Assembly (NCBI GenBank): GCA_024639825.1
Contig: JAHEGH010000010.1
Coordinates: forward strand, 1-64,000
Direction of reading: 5' to 3'
Source: Gammaproteobacteria bacterium
Lineage (GTDB): Bacteria > Pseudomonadota > Gammaproteobacteria > Steroidobacterales > Woeseiaceae
Length of the DNA stretch: 64,000 bases
The translations under genes were made by a program, and so were the position numbers. The notes under the pieces are model-generated. The model saw only the letters and a list, made by a program, of their open reading frames with translations, ran no database searches and had not been told where the DNA came from. This document shows positions 7,734 to 17,168 of the stretch, piece by piece; position 1 is the first letter of the stretch, and each line of letters opens with the position of its first letter.

Positions 7734-9502
7734 TCGTCTTGCGTCTCATCGCTGAATTGCATGCGGTACAACGCTGCATAGTGGCCCTGCTGTGTAAGCA
7801 GTTCGGCATGCGTTCCCGACTCCACAATGCGGCCCGCGTCAAGCACGATGATCCGGTCGGCCTTCTCCACGGTCGACAGGCGATGCGCGATAACCAGTGT
7901 GGTGCGATTCTCCATCAATGCGTTCAGCGCATCCTGAATACGACGTTCCGAATGCGTATCGAGAGCCGATGTCGCCTCGTCAAGAATCAACACCGGCGCG
8001 TTTTTCAGCAGGGCGCGACCTATTGCGATACGTTGTCGCTGGCCGCCTGATAACAGCACGCCACGGTCGCCGACGATCGTATCCAGTCCTCGCGGAAGTT
8101 CATCGACGAACTCCAGGACGTGCGCGGCTTCAGCGGCCTTAAGCAGTTCCTCTTCGGAGTGCGACTCGAGTTGTCCGTAGGCAAGATTGGCACGAATCGT
8201 ATCGTTAAACAGGATGACATCCTGGCTGACTACACTGATGTTGCTGCGCAGACTCGCGAGCGAATATTCAGTGATAGGAATGCCATCAAGGCGTATCTCA
8301 CCGGAATCCACGTCATAAAAGCGCGGCAGCAAGCTGACCAGTGTCGACTTGCCGCTGCCTGAATGACCCACGATCGCGAGAGTGCTGCCCGCAGGCACCT
8401 CAACCCGCAGATCGTTGATGACCGGATCCTCAGTGTCTTCGTAAGTGAAGTTGATGTGATCAAACAGGACGTCGCCATCCGCACGTTCTTTCTCGAAGCG
8501 CCCCTTATCCTGCTCATTCTCCTGGTCAAGGACCATGAACAGGCTATCGGCCGCGGCGACACCGCGTTGCAGGGTGGCATTCACATTCGTTATGCGGCGC
8601 ACGGGCTGCAACATCAGCATCATGGCCGAGAAGAACGAAATGAACTGGCCGGGACTAAGCACGCCTTCGATTGATTGCCGGCTCGCCATATAGATCACCA
8701 GCGCGATACCGAGGCCGAAGACGACTTGCGTCACAGCAACACCGAGCGAGCGCACACGAATCAGTTTCAGGTTCTGGCTGAAGTTGCGACCGTCTGCTTC
8801 CGCAAAACGATCGCGTTCGTATTTGTAACCTCCGAATGCTTTGACGACCCAGTTGCCACGAATCACTTCATCACTAACCTGCGTCACGTCGCCAACCGAA
8901 TCCTGGATACGGCTACTGTAACGCCTGAAGGCAATGCCAAGCAGTCTTACAATGACTGCAACGATCGGGAACAGGATGGCCACGAAAACTGTCAGTGTCG
9001 GGCTGTGATAGATCATCACGCCGAAAGCCGCGATGACGGTCAGCGTATCGCGCACCGCGATAGTGACGACACTGGTCACGGACTCCGCCACCATTTCGAC
9101 GTTGTAGGTCATGCGCGACAGCAGCGGCCCTGCAGCCTGCGAGTCGAAGAAGCGGATGGGCAATGTCAGGAACTTGCCGAATACATTGCAGCGCAAATCG
9201 GAAATGACGCGTCGCCCGATCCATCCCAGCGACATTTCGGTTGCAAAGCCAGACAGACCCCGCAGGATGAAGATGCCCATGAACGCGATGGGTATCCACT
9301 GTGCCTGCTCGAGATTTTTGGCAACCAGCGCGTCATCCATCAATGGTTGCAGCAGATAGACGAGCGCTGCCTCTATGGCCGCGGTGGCGGCCATACCGAT
9401 AACCGCGACAAAACCGATCAGCTTATGAGGTGTTACGTATCGCCACAGGCGCCCGTAAACGACCTTAACCTCGGGAGCAATGGGTTTATTCACGTCACTC
9501 AA
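7730..9502 (-). CDS. msbA: lipid A export ABC transporter, permease/ATP-binding protein
   Basis: This 590-residue half-transporter flips lipid A-core across the inner membrane as a homodimer. Six helices occupy about the first 310 residues (from FVAVIGMAATAAIEAALVYL). The ATPase domain then shows Walker A GHSGSGKSTLVSLL, Q-loop NISVVSQDVILF, the signature LSGGQRQRIAIGRALL, Walker B PVLILDEATSALD and the switch His in IAHRLSTV. Length and motif spacing match MsbA (E. coli 582). It starts inside the last codons of exbD (8-base overlap) and is followed directly by lpxK, so lipid A synthesis and export are co-expressed. Confidence 0.97.
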   Translation of the reverse strand: MSDVNKPIAPEVKVVYGRLWRYVTPHKLIGFVAVIGMAATAAIEAALVYLLQPLMDDALVAKNLEQAQWIPIAFMGIFILRGLSGFATEMSLGWIGRRVISDLRCNVFGKFLTLPIRFFDSQAAGPLLSRMTYNVEMVAESVTSVVTIAVRDTLTVIAAFGVMIYHSPTLTVFVAILFPIVAVIVRLLGIAFRRYSSRIQDSVGDVTQVSDEVIRGNWVVKAFGGYKYERDRFAEADGRNFSQNLKLIRVRSLGVAVTQVVFGLGIALVIYMASRQSIEGVLSPGQFISFFSAMMLMLQPVRRITNVNATLQRGVAAADSLFMVLDQENEQDKGRFEKERADGDVLFDHINFTYEDTEDPVINDLRVEVPAGSTLAIVGHSGSGKSTLVSLLPRFYDVDSGEIRLDGIPITEYSLASLRSNISVVSQDVILFNDTIRANLAYGQLESHSEEELLKAAEAAHVLEFVDELPRGLDTIVGDRGVLLSGGQRQRIAIGRALLKNAPVLILDEATSALDTHSERRIQDALNALMENRTTLVIAHRLSTVEKADRIIVLDAGRIVESGTHAELLTQQGHYAALYRMQFSDETQDE

Positions 9503-9917
9503 CCGGATCGTTGACCGTTGCGATACTTATCTGGGTAAAGCCAAGTCGTCCCGCAACGTCCATGGCCGTGACAACGTCCTGATGTTTGGCGTTGGCGTCT
9601 GCACTGATCGTCAAAGGCAGATTGTTGTTGCCACCGGAAGTCTTCTGAAGGGCGTTCCTGATCGTCTCCGCTCGATTGTTGATAAGCTCTCGCCCGTTGA
9701 CAAGATAGGTACCACTCGCCGTAATCATGATATCGATTTGCTGCGGCACTTCCTCAACGATGGCCGTGCTTTCCGCTTCCGGCAGTCGAATGGTGATCTG
9801 CGACTGCTTGACGAAGCTCGTCGACACCATAAAGAAGATCAACAGCAATAATACGACGTCAATGAGCGACGTCAGGTTAACTTCGGGCTGCGTGCGTTGC
9901 CGCAGGCTAAGTTTCAT
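9495..9917 (-). CDS. exbD: ExbD/TolR-type biopolymer transport protein
   Basis: This 140-residue protein has a short cytoplasmic N-terminus and one transmembrane helix (about residues 17-35) containing Asp20 in the LTSLIDVVLLLLIFFMV motif, the proton-carrying Asp of ExbD/TolR. A small periplasmic domain with the usual DKxxxY-like pattern follows. With ExbB it would convert proton-motive force into work on a TonB-like partner. No TonB or TolA gene is adjacent. The gene overlaps exbB by four bases and msbA by eight. ExbB-ExbD pairs next to msbA are common in Xanthomonas-like and Pseudomonas-like genomes. The TolR alternative is less likely because tolA, tolB and pal are absent. Confidence 0.9.
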   Translation of the reverse strand: MKLSLRQRTQPEVNLTSLIDVVLLLLIFFMVSTSFVKQSQITIRLPEAESTAIVEEVPQQIDIMITASGTYLVNGRELINNRAETIRNALQKTSGGNNNLPLTISADANAKHQDVVTAMDVAGRLGFTQISIATVNDPVE

Positions 9918-10573
9918 TCATCGTCCTTCTTGCGCTTATCCTTGCCGTCTCTTTCCTTGCCATCTCTTTCCTTGCGGCGATGCAGCGCCTCGACGAGCTT
10001 AATGGCCTCCTTCTCCATGTCGACAACCAGCGTATCGACACGCGAGCGGTAGTAGCGATAGCCGATCAGCGCCGGAATGGCGACTGTCAGGCCTGCGGCC
10101 GTCGTGATCAGGGCCTCCGCGATACCACCCGCAAGGACAGTCGGGTTCCCTACGCCATGCGTGGTGATCGCTGTAAACACCTTCACCATGCCGATGACGG
10201 TCCCCAGCAGACCAAGCAATGGCGTTACGGCCGCGACCGTTCCCAGTGTCTCCAGGTAGCGCTCCAGTTCGTGCACAACATGACGCCCGGTATCTTCGAT
10301 TGAATCCTTGAGCACGACGCGATCGCGATCGCGGTTTATGAGCCCGGCGGCCAGGATCTGGCCGAGTGCGGATCCCTGGTGCAGGGTCTGGATCTGCTTC
10401 TGGTCGAGCTGGTCCTTCTTGACCCAGCCCCAGACCTTGCTGGTCAGATCCTCAGGGATGACACGTTTTTGCTGCAGCGTCCAGAAACGCTCAAGGATGA
10501 TCCCCATTGCGACAATCGCACAGAGGATGATCGGCAACATCAGCCAGCCGCCGGATTTGACTATTTCAACCAT
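9914..10573 (-). CDS. exbB: ExbB/TolQ-type proton channel protein
   Basis: The open frame runs back to 10630, but the family start is MVEIVKSGGWLMLPIILC, so I use ATG 10573 (219 residues). Three membrane segments are visible: an N-terminal one (about residues 10-28), and two longer ones around TLGTVAAVTPLLGLLGTVIG and GIAEALITTAAGLTVAIPAL. The latter two are the conserved TM2 and TM3 that line the proton path in the MotA/TolQ/ExbB family. The C-terminus is a Lys/Arg/Asp/Glu-rich tail containing the direct repeat KERDGKERDGK. It starts 43 bases after the comEC stop and overlaps exbD by four bases. Confidence 0.9.
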   Translation of the reverse strand: MVEIVKSGGWLMLPIILCAIVAMGIILERFWTLQQKRVIPEDLTSKVWGWVKKDQLDQKQIQTLHQGSALGQILAAGLINRDRDRVVLKDSIEDTGRHVVHELERYLETLGTVAAVTPLLGLLGTVIGMVKVFTAITTHGVGNPTVLAGGIAEALITTAAGLTVAIPALIGYRYYRSRVDTLVVDMEKEAIKLVEALHRRKERDGKERDGKDKRKKDDE

Positions 10574-10616
10574 AAAAGACCAGACCCAATGGGAAAAATG
10601 AAATATACAACAGTAT

Positions 10617-12893
10617 TCAACCTCGGGCATGCCAGAAACGGTGACGGAGTTGGCGTTCCAGGCTCATAGCGACGACGCCTCCCCGGCTGCAGACACGAAA
10701 GTGGATGGCCCCACTCGATGCCGTATCCAGCACCGCGGCCCCCACGGCACGCCAGCGCTGGACAACGCGCGGCCTCGGAAACCCCCAGCGATTCCTGAAT
10801 CCAGCCGATACAACCGCATACGCAGGCCGTACCGCGTCTGTGAATGGCACCGTTGATGACGTCAAGCTACCGTGATGGGGCACAATCACAATGTCGCTGG
10901 CCAGGGGTGCCGCGTGGCGTGTTAGCAGAAATTCCGACCTGGCCTCGATATCGCCGGTAAGGAGCATCCCGTGGGAGCCGGCAGAGACGCGTAGCACGCA
11001 GGACGCTGCATTGCCTTCTGCCGATGACGGTCGTGCCGGGTGCAGGACCTCAAATCGCACCCCTGCCGACAGCCAGTATTGCCCGGCCCGGCAGCGGCTG
11101 CTCGCGATTAGGTCAGTAGGCTCTCCCGTGAGCACGTGACCGACGCCAATCTCACGTCTGATGACCTCCACACCTCCGCTGTGATCGAGATCCGCATGCG
11201 AAATGACGAGCGTGTTTATGTGACGTATTCCGCGGGCGCGCAGGAACGGCACGATGCTTTGCTCCGCCACGCTGCCGCCGCCACGCCAGGCCATGCCGGT
11301 ATCGAACAACATCACGCCTTCATGCGTCTGGACTGCGACCGCAAGCCCCTGGCCTACGTCCAGAATCCACGTATCGAAGCAGCCGGCGGGCGGCGCGGCG
11401 GGCCGCCAGGCCACGATCGCGAGAATACCCAGAAGCCCCAGGTGCCGGCCAGGCCAACCCGGCGGAAGAGCCACCCACGCCAGCGGCAGGCACAGCAATA
11501 CGAAACCGGCCCCGCTGAACGCCGCCAGCCGCATGTCCGCCATCGGCAGACTCGCCATGAACTCGACGTATCGGTCGAGCGTATCGATGCTATAGGCCGC
11601 GATCACCAGCAGGTGACCGGCCAGTCCTTCTGCCAGATCCCCCACCGCCAGCGCGGCCAGCGTCAGCGGAACCGTCACAAAGCTGAACACCGGCACGGCA
11701 ACCAGGTTGACGGGCGTGGCGACAATCGCGAATCGCTGAAACATCAGCGCCGTAAGCGGCAACAGACCGAACAACAGGAACACCTGCATCGTCAAAAGCT
11801 GTCGTGGAGCATCAAGCCAGCGCGGCATCACCGACGTGCCAATCCTGCGTTTGGCCAGCCACAGCAAGAGCACGACCGCCGCAAAGGACAGGTCAAAGCC
11901 GGGCCGCATCGTAGCAACGGGGTCGAGAATGTAGACCAGCGCGGCCGCGAGTGAGACAGCGGCGACAGGGTCGACCTGCCGCCGCCGCGACACGGCCACA
12001 GCGGCGACGGCCAGCATGATGGTGGCCCGTCTTGCCGGAACACCCAACCCGGATATGACGGCGTAGGCCAGCGCGAATCCCAGACCGGCAATGATCGCGG
12101 CAATGTAGGCGTTCCTGCATCCCGGGAGGACCCCGAGCAAGACGAAGACAAGCAGGAACGATGCAAGAGCCGCCAGCCCGACGTGCAGGCCCGAGATAGC
12201 CATAAGGTGGCTGGTCCCTGAGACCGCAAATCGATCCCACTGCTCACGTGAAATCTGGTGGCGCAGGCCCACGCCCACCGCAGCCAGCACGCCTGCCGTC
12301 TCGGTGGATTCGGCGGCGACCAGGGCCCGCGCGGCAAACCGTTGCCTGAATCGATCAAGACCGGAACTTGTACCCGACCACAGCAGGCGATTTCGCTTCC
12401 CGCCGACCACATAGCCAGTGGCGTGGATCTTTTCTCGAAACAACCACGACTCGTAGTCGAAGACGCCTGGATTGCTGGTGCCGCGCGGACGTTGCAGCCG
12501 CAACTCAAGCTCCCAGACCTCCCCCATCGCCGGGAGGTGTGGCGGGTTAAACCAGCTGATGCGCGCACGCGGGGGCACTCGAGAATCGCCCGCAGGCTCG
12601 ATGAGAAAAACGATCGAATCGCCAGTCGCTTTGGGGTAGTCGACCACGCGTACGCGCGCGAGCATGCTGTCGCCCGCATAGTCGGCCTGTAGTCGTTTCC
12701 CGATGATATCCCCGCTCGCCAGCATGAATAGAGCATAGGCACCGAGGAACAGCGCCACAGCCCGCCCCCGCCGCGAGAGCAGCAGTAATAAAGATGCAAC
12801 CAACAACGATCGAGACTGGTCCGACGGTAGCAACAGCATGCTATGCTGCGCCGCCAGTCCGCCCGCCAGTAGCAGGAGACAGGTTTTAGTCAC
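10617..12893 (-). CDS. comEC: ComEC/Rec2-family DNA uptake channel
   Basis: This large polytopic protein passes single-stranded DNA across the inner membrane in natural transformation. After several N-terminal helices and an OB-like region comes the Competence domain, with SGTSHLMAISGLHVG (near residue 250), the hallmark of the family. The C-terminal metallo-beta-lactamase-like domain has ISHADLDHSGG, LTGDIEA and VPHHGS, so its metal-binding motifs look intact. The frame is open to 13040, but that would run through the divergent DUF2062 gene. GTG 12893 gives 758 residues, close to the family norm; GTG 12917 is the alternative. Being first in the msbA operon is typical. Transformability cannot be inferred from this gene alone. 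Confidence 0.92.
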   Translation of the reverse strand: MTKTCLLLLAGGLAAQHSMLLLPSDQSRSLLVASLLLLLSRRGRAVALFLGAYALFMLASGDIIGKRLQADYAGDSMLARVRVVDYPKATGDSIVFLIEPAGDSRVPPRARISWFNPPHLPAMGEVWELELRLQRPRGTSNPGVFDYESWLFREKIHATGYVVGGKRNRLLWSGTSSGLDRFRQRFAARALVAAESTETAGVLAAVGVGLRHQISREQWDRFAVSGTSHLMAISGLHVGLAALASFLLVFVLLGVLPGCRNAYIAAIIAGLGFALAYAVISGLGVPARRATIMLAVAAVAVSRRRQVDPVAAVSLAAALVYILDPVATMRPGFDLSFAAVVLLLWLAKRRIGTSVMPRWLDAPRQLLTMQVFLLFGLLPLTALMFQRFAIVATPVNLVAVPVFSFVTVPLTLAALAVGDLAEGLAGHLLVIAAYSIDTLDRYVEFMASLPMADMRLAAFSGAGFVLLCLPLAWVALPPGWPGRHLGLLGILAIVAWRPAAPPAGCFDTWILDVGQGLAVAVQTHEGVMLFDTGMAWRGGGSVAEQSIVPFLRARGIRHINTLVISHADLDHSGGVEVIRREIGVGHVLTGEPTDLIASSRCRAGQYWLSAGVRFEVLHPARPSSAEGNAASCVLRVSAGSHGMLLTGDIEARSEFLLTRHAAPLASDIVIVPHHGSLTSSTVPFTDAVRPAYAVVSAGFRNRWGFPRPRVVQRWRAVGAAVLDTASSGAIHFRVCSRGGVVAMSLERQLRHRFWHARG

Positions 12894-12944
12894 GGCAGCG
12901 GCGCTCGGCGTCAGCACCGTTAATAAGAACCCGGAAGCACCGGA

Positions 12945-13475
12945 ATGCCCAGACGCGTTTTTAAGAAATTCGCCTTCAAACGCCACCACATCGCTAAGCA
13001 GTGGTTCATGTCGCCGTTTCGGCACTTGCTCCATGATCACAGGCTATGGGGCGTGCGGCGTCGCTGGGTCGTTCCCGCATTCGCGCTCGGACTCTTCATC
13101 GCCTTCATGCCCATCTTCGGGCACACACTCGCCGCGATATTGCTGGCGCTGGCTTTTCGCGTAAATATCCCTGTCGCAGCAGCAGCCACCTGGGTCAGCA
13201 ACCCTGCGACCATGGTCCCAATGTACTACTTCGAGTACCGACTCGGTTCGGCCATACTCGGCTGGGAATTGCAGCCGTTCGCATTCGAACCGTCGCTGGA
13301 CTGGCTGACACACACATTCGTCAACATCTGGCAACCGATGCTGCTGGGAAGTGTGCTACTCGGGTCGGCGGCCGCGATCGCCGGCTACGTTACGCTCGAT
13401 ATTCTGTGGCGCAGCTCGCTTGCGAATTACAAGGAGCGCAAGCGTCGGGACCGCCGGGACAAAGACTCAGGCTGA
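12945..13475 (+). CDS. DUF2062 domain membrane protein
   Basis: This 176-residue protein has a basic N-terminus, three to four hydrophobic stretches (including [20 protein letters not shown] and [20 protein letters not shown]) and a highly basic tail [12 protein letters not shown]. The motif GxxxAFxPxxGxxxxxA followed by NP (here [17 protein letters not shown]) is the DUF2062 pattern. The function of the family is unknown. A GGAAG site lies 7 bases before the ATG. It is divergent from comEC with only about 50 bases between starts, and its end overlaps the convergent lolD by 9 bases. Confidence 0.85.
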   Translation: MPRRVFKKFAFKRHHIAKQWFMSPFRHLLHDHRLWGVRRRWVVPAFALGLFIAFMPIFGHTLAAILLALAFRVNIPVAAAATWVSNPATMVPMYYFEYRLGSAILGWELQPFAFEPSLDWLTHTFVNIWQPMLLGSVLLGSAAAIAGYVTLDILWRSSLANYKERKRRDRRDKDSG

Positions 13476-14150
13476 GTCCTTGAGGACGCCATCCTCAAGC
13501 ACGAGGATACGGTCCATCCGCGCGGCGATGGAATGATCGTGCGTTACGATCACGAGGCTGGTCTGTAACTCCTGATTCAATTCCAGCATCAGGCCCAGCA
13601 CATGCTCGCCGTTGCCTGAATCAAGGTTCCCTGTCGGCTCGTCGGCCAGCACCAGCTGCGGGCGCGTAATGAGCGCCCTCGCCACAGCCGCCCGCTGGCG
13701 TTCACCGCCCGACAGCTCCCCTGGCTTGTGATGCAGGCGCTCACCCAACCCGACCCGGCCCAGCAGTTTGCGGGCCGCCTCAAACGCGGCTGGTTTCGTC
13801 TCACGACGAATCAGCAACGGCATAGCCACGTTTTCCTCAGCGGTGAACTCTGGCAACAAGTGATGGAACTGGTATATGAAGCCGATGTAGCGATTACGTA
13901 ATTCGCCTTTTGCCGTTTCCGTCGTGCCGTGCATCGCCGCACCGTTTACGAGGACCCCGCCTTCGCTGGGCTCATCGAGACCACCCATGATCTGCAACAG
14001 GGTCGTTTTGCCCGAACCCGAAGTGCCGATGATCGCGACACGTTCCGCCGGCTGCACCGTCAGGTTCACACCGCGCAGAACTTGCAGCGTCGTTGCGCCT
14101 TCGGTGAATTCCCGCACAACATTGCGGCACTCAAGAACAGGATTAGTCAT
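13467..14150 (-). CDS. lolD: lipoprotein-releasing system ATP-binding protein
   Basis: This 227-residue ABC ATPase powers extraction of mature lipoproteins from the inner membrane for handover to LolA. Walker [17 protein letters not shown], the LolD-type Q-loop segment [19 protein letters not shown], signature [15 protein letters not shown], Walker [13 protein letters not shown] and switch region VIVTHDHS are all present. The [12 protein letters not shown] stretch is diagnostic of LolD rather than MacB. It starts inside the end of the preceding permease gene (8-base overlap), making lolC-lolE-lolD one unit. Confidence 0.96.
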   Translation of the reverse strand: MTNPVLECRNVVREFTEGATTLQVLRGVNLTVQPAERVAIIGTSGSGKTTLLQIMGGLDEPSEGGVLVNGAAMHGTTETAKGELRNRYIGFIYQFHHLLPEFTAEENVAMPLLIRRETKPAAFEAARKLLGRVGLGERLHHKPGELSGGERQRAAVARALITRPQLVLADEPTGNLDSGNGEHVLGLMLELNQELQTSLVIVTHDHSIAARMDRILVLEDGVLKDSA

Positions 14151-15390
14151 ATCTCAGGGCCTCCGCCGGGGCTGTTCGCGCAGCGACCCAGGCAGGATAC
14201 AAAGTGGAAACCAGGGCGAGCACGAGCGCGATTAGCGCGATCCGTACGACATCGCCGACCTTCAGCTCTGATGGCAGGTCACTGATGAAGTAGACATCGG
14301 CCGCCAGGAACTTGATACCAAATATCGTTTCGAAGAAGCCAACGATCGATTCAAGATTCAGCGCAATCACGATACCGCCAACAACGCCGAGCAAAGTTCC
14401 GGTAATACCGACGATGCTGCCCTGCGTTACAAAGATCTTGAGAATGCTGGATGGCTTTGCGCCGATCGTGCGCAGAATCGCGATATCACTCTGCTTATCC
14501 TTCACAACCATGACCAGGGTCGACACGATGTTGAATGCGGCAACGGCGATAACCATGAGCAGAATAACGAACAGAATCGACTTCGTTATCTGGATGGACC
14601 GAAAGAAGTTCACATGACGGCGTGTCCAGTCGTTTACGAGCACCAGCGCGCCATGTTCCCGAGCCACTTCGCGGACGATGTCCGGTGCCGCATAAATGTC
14701 CGTCACGGCCAGGCGGACCCCGGTCACGGTGTCCTTCTTACGGTACAAGCGTTGCGCATCACCGAGACTGATGAACGCGAGCCGCCGGTCGAACTCGTAC
14801 ATTCCCACCCGGTAAATACCACTAACGGTAAATCGTTTTGTCCTGGGTATGACACCGGCCGGGGTGACAATGCCCTGCGCGAGCGTCACGGTGACTTTTT
14901 CCCCCACCGCAACCTGCAACTCATCCGCCAGCTCGATACCCAGTACGATATTGAACGTACCCGGCTGAAGTGCATCAAGCGCACCCTCCTGCATCACACC
15001 TGATATACCCGACACCGTATCTTCGAGCTTCGGCTCAATGCCGCGTAGCTCAGCGCCGCTCAACTGCTTGCCGGCAACGAGCAAGGCCTTGCCGTCAATG
15101 TAGGGCGCCGCAGCACTGACACGTGCATTCCTGAGTGCGACACCGCGCAGAACATCTGCCTCTGCCAGCTTGCCATCGACATTTTCGATGCTTGCATGCG
15201 CAGTCATTGCGAGAAGGCGATCTTTGAGTTCCCGTTCAAAGCCGTTAACCACCGACATGACAACGATAAGAACGAGAACAGCAATCGCAATACCAAGCAT
15301 TGAAATCGCCGAGATAAGCGATACGAATTTATTACGGCTGCGCGAACGCACGTAGCGACTGCCGATCCACATTTCAAAAAGTCCGGTCAT
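14143..15390 (-). CDS. lolE: lipoprotein-releasing system permease, LolE-like
   Basis: This 415-residue permease has one N-terminal helix (about residues 24-45, [20 protein letters not shown]), a periplasmic domain of about 200 residues, and three C-terminal helices in an FtsX domain. The segment [25 protein letters not shown] resembles E. coli LolE, but the end PAEALRYD is LolC-like, so the C/E naming is tentative. With LolD and its paralogue it would form the complex that recognises outer-membrane lipoproteins at the inner membrane. It lies three bases after the upstream paralogue. Confidence 0.88.
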   Translation of the reverse strand: MTGLFEMWIGSRYVRSRSRNKFVSLISAISMLGIAIAVLVLIVVMSVVNGFERELKDRLLAMTAHASIENVDGKLAEADVLRGVALRNARVSAAAPYIDGKALLVAGKQLSGAELRGIEPKLEDTVSGISGVMQEGALDALQPGTFNIVLGIELADELQVAVGEKVTVTLAQGIVTPAGVIPRTKRFTVSGIYRVGMYEFDRRLAFISLGDAQRLYRKKDTVTGVRLAVTDIYAAPDIVREVAREHGALVLVNDWTRRHVNFFRSIQITKSILFVILLMVIAVAAFNIVSTLVMVVKDKQSDIAILRTIGAKPSSILKIFVTQGSIVGITGTLLGVVGGIVIALNLESIVGFFETIFGIKFLAADVYFISDLPSELKVGDVVRIALIALVLALVSTLYPAWVAARTAPAEALRYD

Positions 15391-15393
15391 CGT

Positions 15394-16638
15394 CTACTCG
15401 TACCGCAATGCTTCAGCGGGATTCACCAACGCAGCACGGCGTGCCGGGTACAGGGTCGCAAGTGATGTCAGAACGAATGCGGCGATCGCGATCACGGTAA
15501 CATCCTGCCATTCAAGCTCAGACGGAATTCGCGACACGTAGTACACATCGCCTGGCATGATCTGGAAACCAAACAGCTGCTCGAGAAACGGTGCCACCAC
15601 CGGAACATAGATTGCGAGTACAACGCCCAGCGTCACACCGATCAACACGCCGGCCCAACCGATGAGCGCACCCTGAACAAAGAAGACGCGCACGACGCCG
15701 TTGGGACCCATACCCAAGGTACGAAGAACAGCGATATCGGTTGTCTTGTCGGTGACAACCATGACAAGGCTGGCGACGATGTTGAATGCGGCCACACCGA
15801 TAATCAGCGACAAGATCAGCGACATCATCATCTTCTCGATGCGAATGGCGCGAAAGTAACTACCGTTCTCTACGGTCCAGTCGCTGATCGTGACCGCGTC
15901 TCCGAGACGCTGCTGCAGCGACGCCGCAACAGCCGGTGCGGCCATGACATCGTCAGTACGAAAACGCACCGCGGTCACGGCGCCGTCGATGTCGAGAATG
16001 CTCGCCGCGTCGCCCGCATGCACCAGCGCCAGCACACTGTCATGATCAGCCAGACCGGCCTCGAATACACCACGAAGAACAAATCGCTCGAGTACCGGTT
16101 CGAGCGTGCCGTCGCCTACCGGTCGCGGCACCAGCAATACCACCCCATCACCGATTCTCGCATTCAGGTTGTAAGCCAGGATGCGCCCAAGAATAATTCC
16201 GCGCGCGCCCGGCTCCAGCATGTCGAGACGGCCCTCAACCATGTTGATCATGTCGCCGGACAGCGCATCCTCCCAGGCGGGATCGACGCCGTGCACCATG
16301 ACCCCCAGCAGGTCCCGTCCCGACTGGATCATGCCTTCGATCTGCACAAACGGAGCCGCCGCCGCGACGCCCTCTTGTGCGCTGACCTCATCGACGAGCG
16401 ACTGCCACTCGAGAATCGGGCCGTCGCTGCCGCTCACGGTCCCGTGCGCCGACATGCTCAACAGGCGATTTCGGAGCTCGCCCTCGAAACCGTTCATGAC
16501 TGACAGGATGACGATCAGAGCGGCAACGCCGAGCGCAATTCCGAGAAGGGAAATCAGTGTGATAAAGGACACGAAACGGGTGCGCCGCTTGGCCCTCAGG
16601 TAGCGCAGCCCGACAAAGAGTTCGACTGGATTCAGCAT
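15394..16638 (-). CDS. lolC: lipoprotein-releasing system permease, LolC-like
   Basis: This is the paralogue of the next gene, with the same architecture and nearly the same length (414 residues). I start at ATG 16638, MLNPVELFVGLRYLRAKRR, which aligns with the family; the frame is open to 16665. The stretch YFRAIRIEKMMMSLILSLII is close to LolC, and the protein ends in PAEALRYE. LolC carries the hook and pad that bind LolA; the matching periplasmic region here is about residues 150-200, but I cannot align the hook confidently by eye. First gene of the lol unit, divergent from the small exported protein at 16733. Confidence 0.88.
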   Translation of the reverse strand: MLNPVELFVGLRYLRAKRRTRFVSFITLISLLGIALGVAALIVILSVMNGFEGELRNRLLSMSAHGTVSGSDGPILEWQSLVDEVSAQEGVAAAAPFVQIEGMIQSGRDLLGVMVHGVDPAWEDALSGDMINMVEGRLDMLEPGARGIILGRILAYNLNARIGDGVVLLVPRPVGDGTLEPVLERFVLRGVFEAGLADHDSVLALVHAGDAASILDIDGAVTAVRFRTDDVMAAPAVAASLQQRLGDAVTISDWTVENGSYFRAIRIEKMMMSLILSLIIGVAAFNIVASLVMVVTDKTTDIAVLRTLGMGPNGVVRVFFVQGALIGWAGVLIGVTLGVVLAIYVPVVAPFLEQLFGFQIMPGDVYYVSRIPSELEWQDVTVIAIAAFVLTSLATLYPARRAALVNPAEALRYE

Positions 16639-16684
16639 TGGGCCGCATTGTGACACAGTTCGCATGTCTCATCCCGCGTTGCGG

Positions 16685-16693
16685 TGCTATAGT
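16685..16693 (+). promoter_or_regulatory. candidate extended -10 promoter element
   Basis: TGC-TATAGT is an extended -10 (TGn plus a five-of-six match to TATAAT), about 40 bases before the ATG of the small exported protein. No good -35 is visible at the right spacing, which is tolerable for extended -10 promoters. It lies in the divergent region between lolC and the small gene. Confidence 0.4.
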
Positions 16694-16732
16694 CGCAGGA
16701 CGACCAGGATAGACATAATGTGGAGTAGAACC

Positions 16733-17008
16733 ATGGCCAAATTGCGTACGATGACACTGATCGCTTTGCTCTTCGCAGCAATGGGCACGGCGAGTGCCGA
16801 CACGCTCAAAATGGACGGTGCATCAGCGATGTCTGGCGACGGACGCCCAAGCCGTGGCATGACCCAGGCCAGCGTTGAAGCGAAGTTTGGCAGCCCAGCC
16901 TCGGTCAAGGCGCCGGTAGGCGATCCGCCGATCACGCGCTGGGAATACACCAATTTCGTCGTGTTTTTCGAGCATGACAAAGTGATTCACGCCGTCCTGA
17001 AGCGCTAA
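16733..17008 (+). CDS. small exported protein with BamE/SmpA-like fold signature
   Basis: This 91-residue protein starts at ATG 16733, preceded by GGAG with 7-base spacing; the longer frame from 16664 has no such support. Residues 1-22 form a signal peptide ending TASA before DTLKMDG. There is no lipobox Cys, so it should be soluble in the periplasm. The remainder, SRGMTQASVEAKFGSPASV then ITRWEYTNFVVFFEHDKV, follows the SmpA/OmlA pattern (helix, G-x-P turn, W-x-Y strand, F-x-x-x-x-V strand) seen in BamE. It stands alone, with its own candidate promoter and a strong terminator. The function is not known and the fold call is by eye. Confidence 0.75.
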   Translation: MAKLRTMTLIALLFAAMGTASADTLKMDGASAMSGDGRPSRGMTQASVEAKFGSPASVKAPVGDPPITRWEYTNFVVFFEHDKVIHAVLKR

Positions 17009-17031
17009 GCCTTAAGACAGTATTTCAAAGC

Positions 17032-17062
17032 AGCCCGGGTCGGCATCGGCCCGGGCTTTTTT
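17032..17062 (+). terminator. intrinsic terminator after the small exported protein
   Basis: An 8-base-pair stem AGCCCGGG / CCCGGGCT (17032-17039 and 17050-17057) with a 10-base loop runs into a TTTTTT tract. It lies 24 bases after the stop at 17008 and separates that gene from mfd. It is the only textbook intrinsic terminator I see in the window. Confidence 0.9.
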
Positions 17063-17168
17063 GTGCAGGACGCACTTATGTCGCGAAGCACAAGGATGTG
17101 CGAGAGCGACGTTGTGCATTGTGTAATAATCGCGGCCCCAAATTCTGCAAGTCTCGCTGAGCGACCCC

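Noticed and set aside
8675-9514. Plus-strand open frame of 279 codons opposite msbA
   Set aside because: It is a shadow of a strongly conserved ABC transporter, with low-complexity His/Asp/Arg-rich content and no recognisable domain.
11136-11954. Plus-strand open frame of 272 codons opposite comEC
   Set aside because: Composition is Arg/His/Gln-rich, typical of antisense frames in GC-rich genes; the comEC frame has clear domains.
17100-17168. TAATAAT near 17125 as the mfd promoter
   Set aside because: It resembles a -10 element, but no acceptable -35 or extended motif is present at the right spacing.
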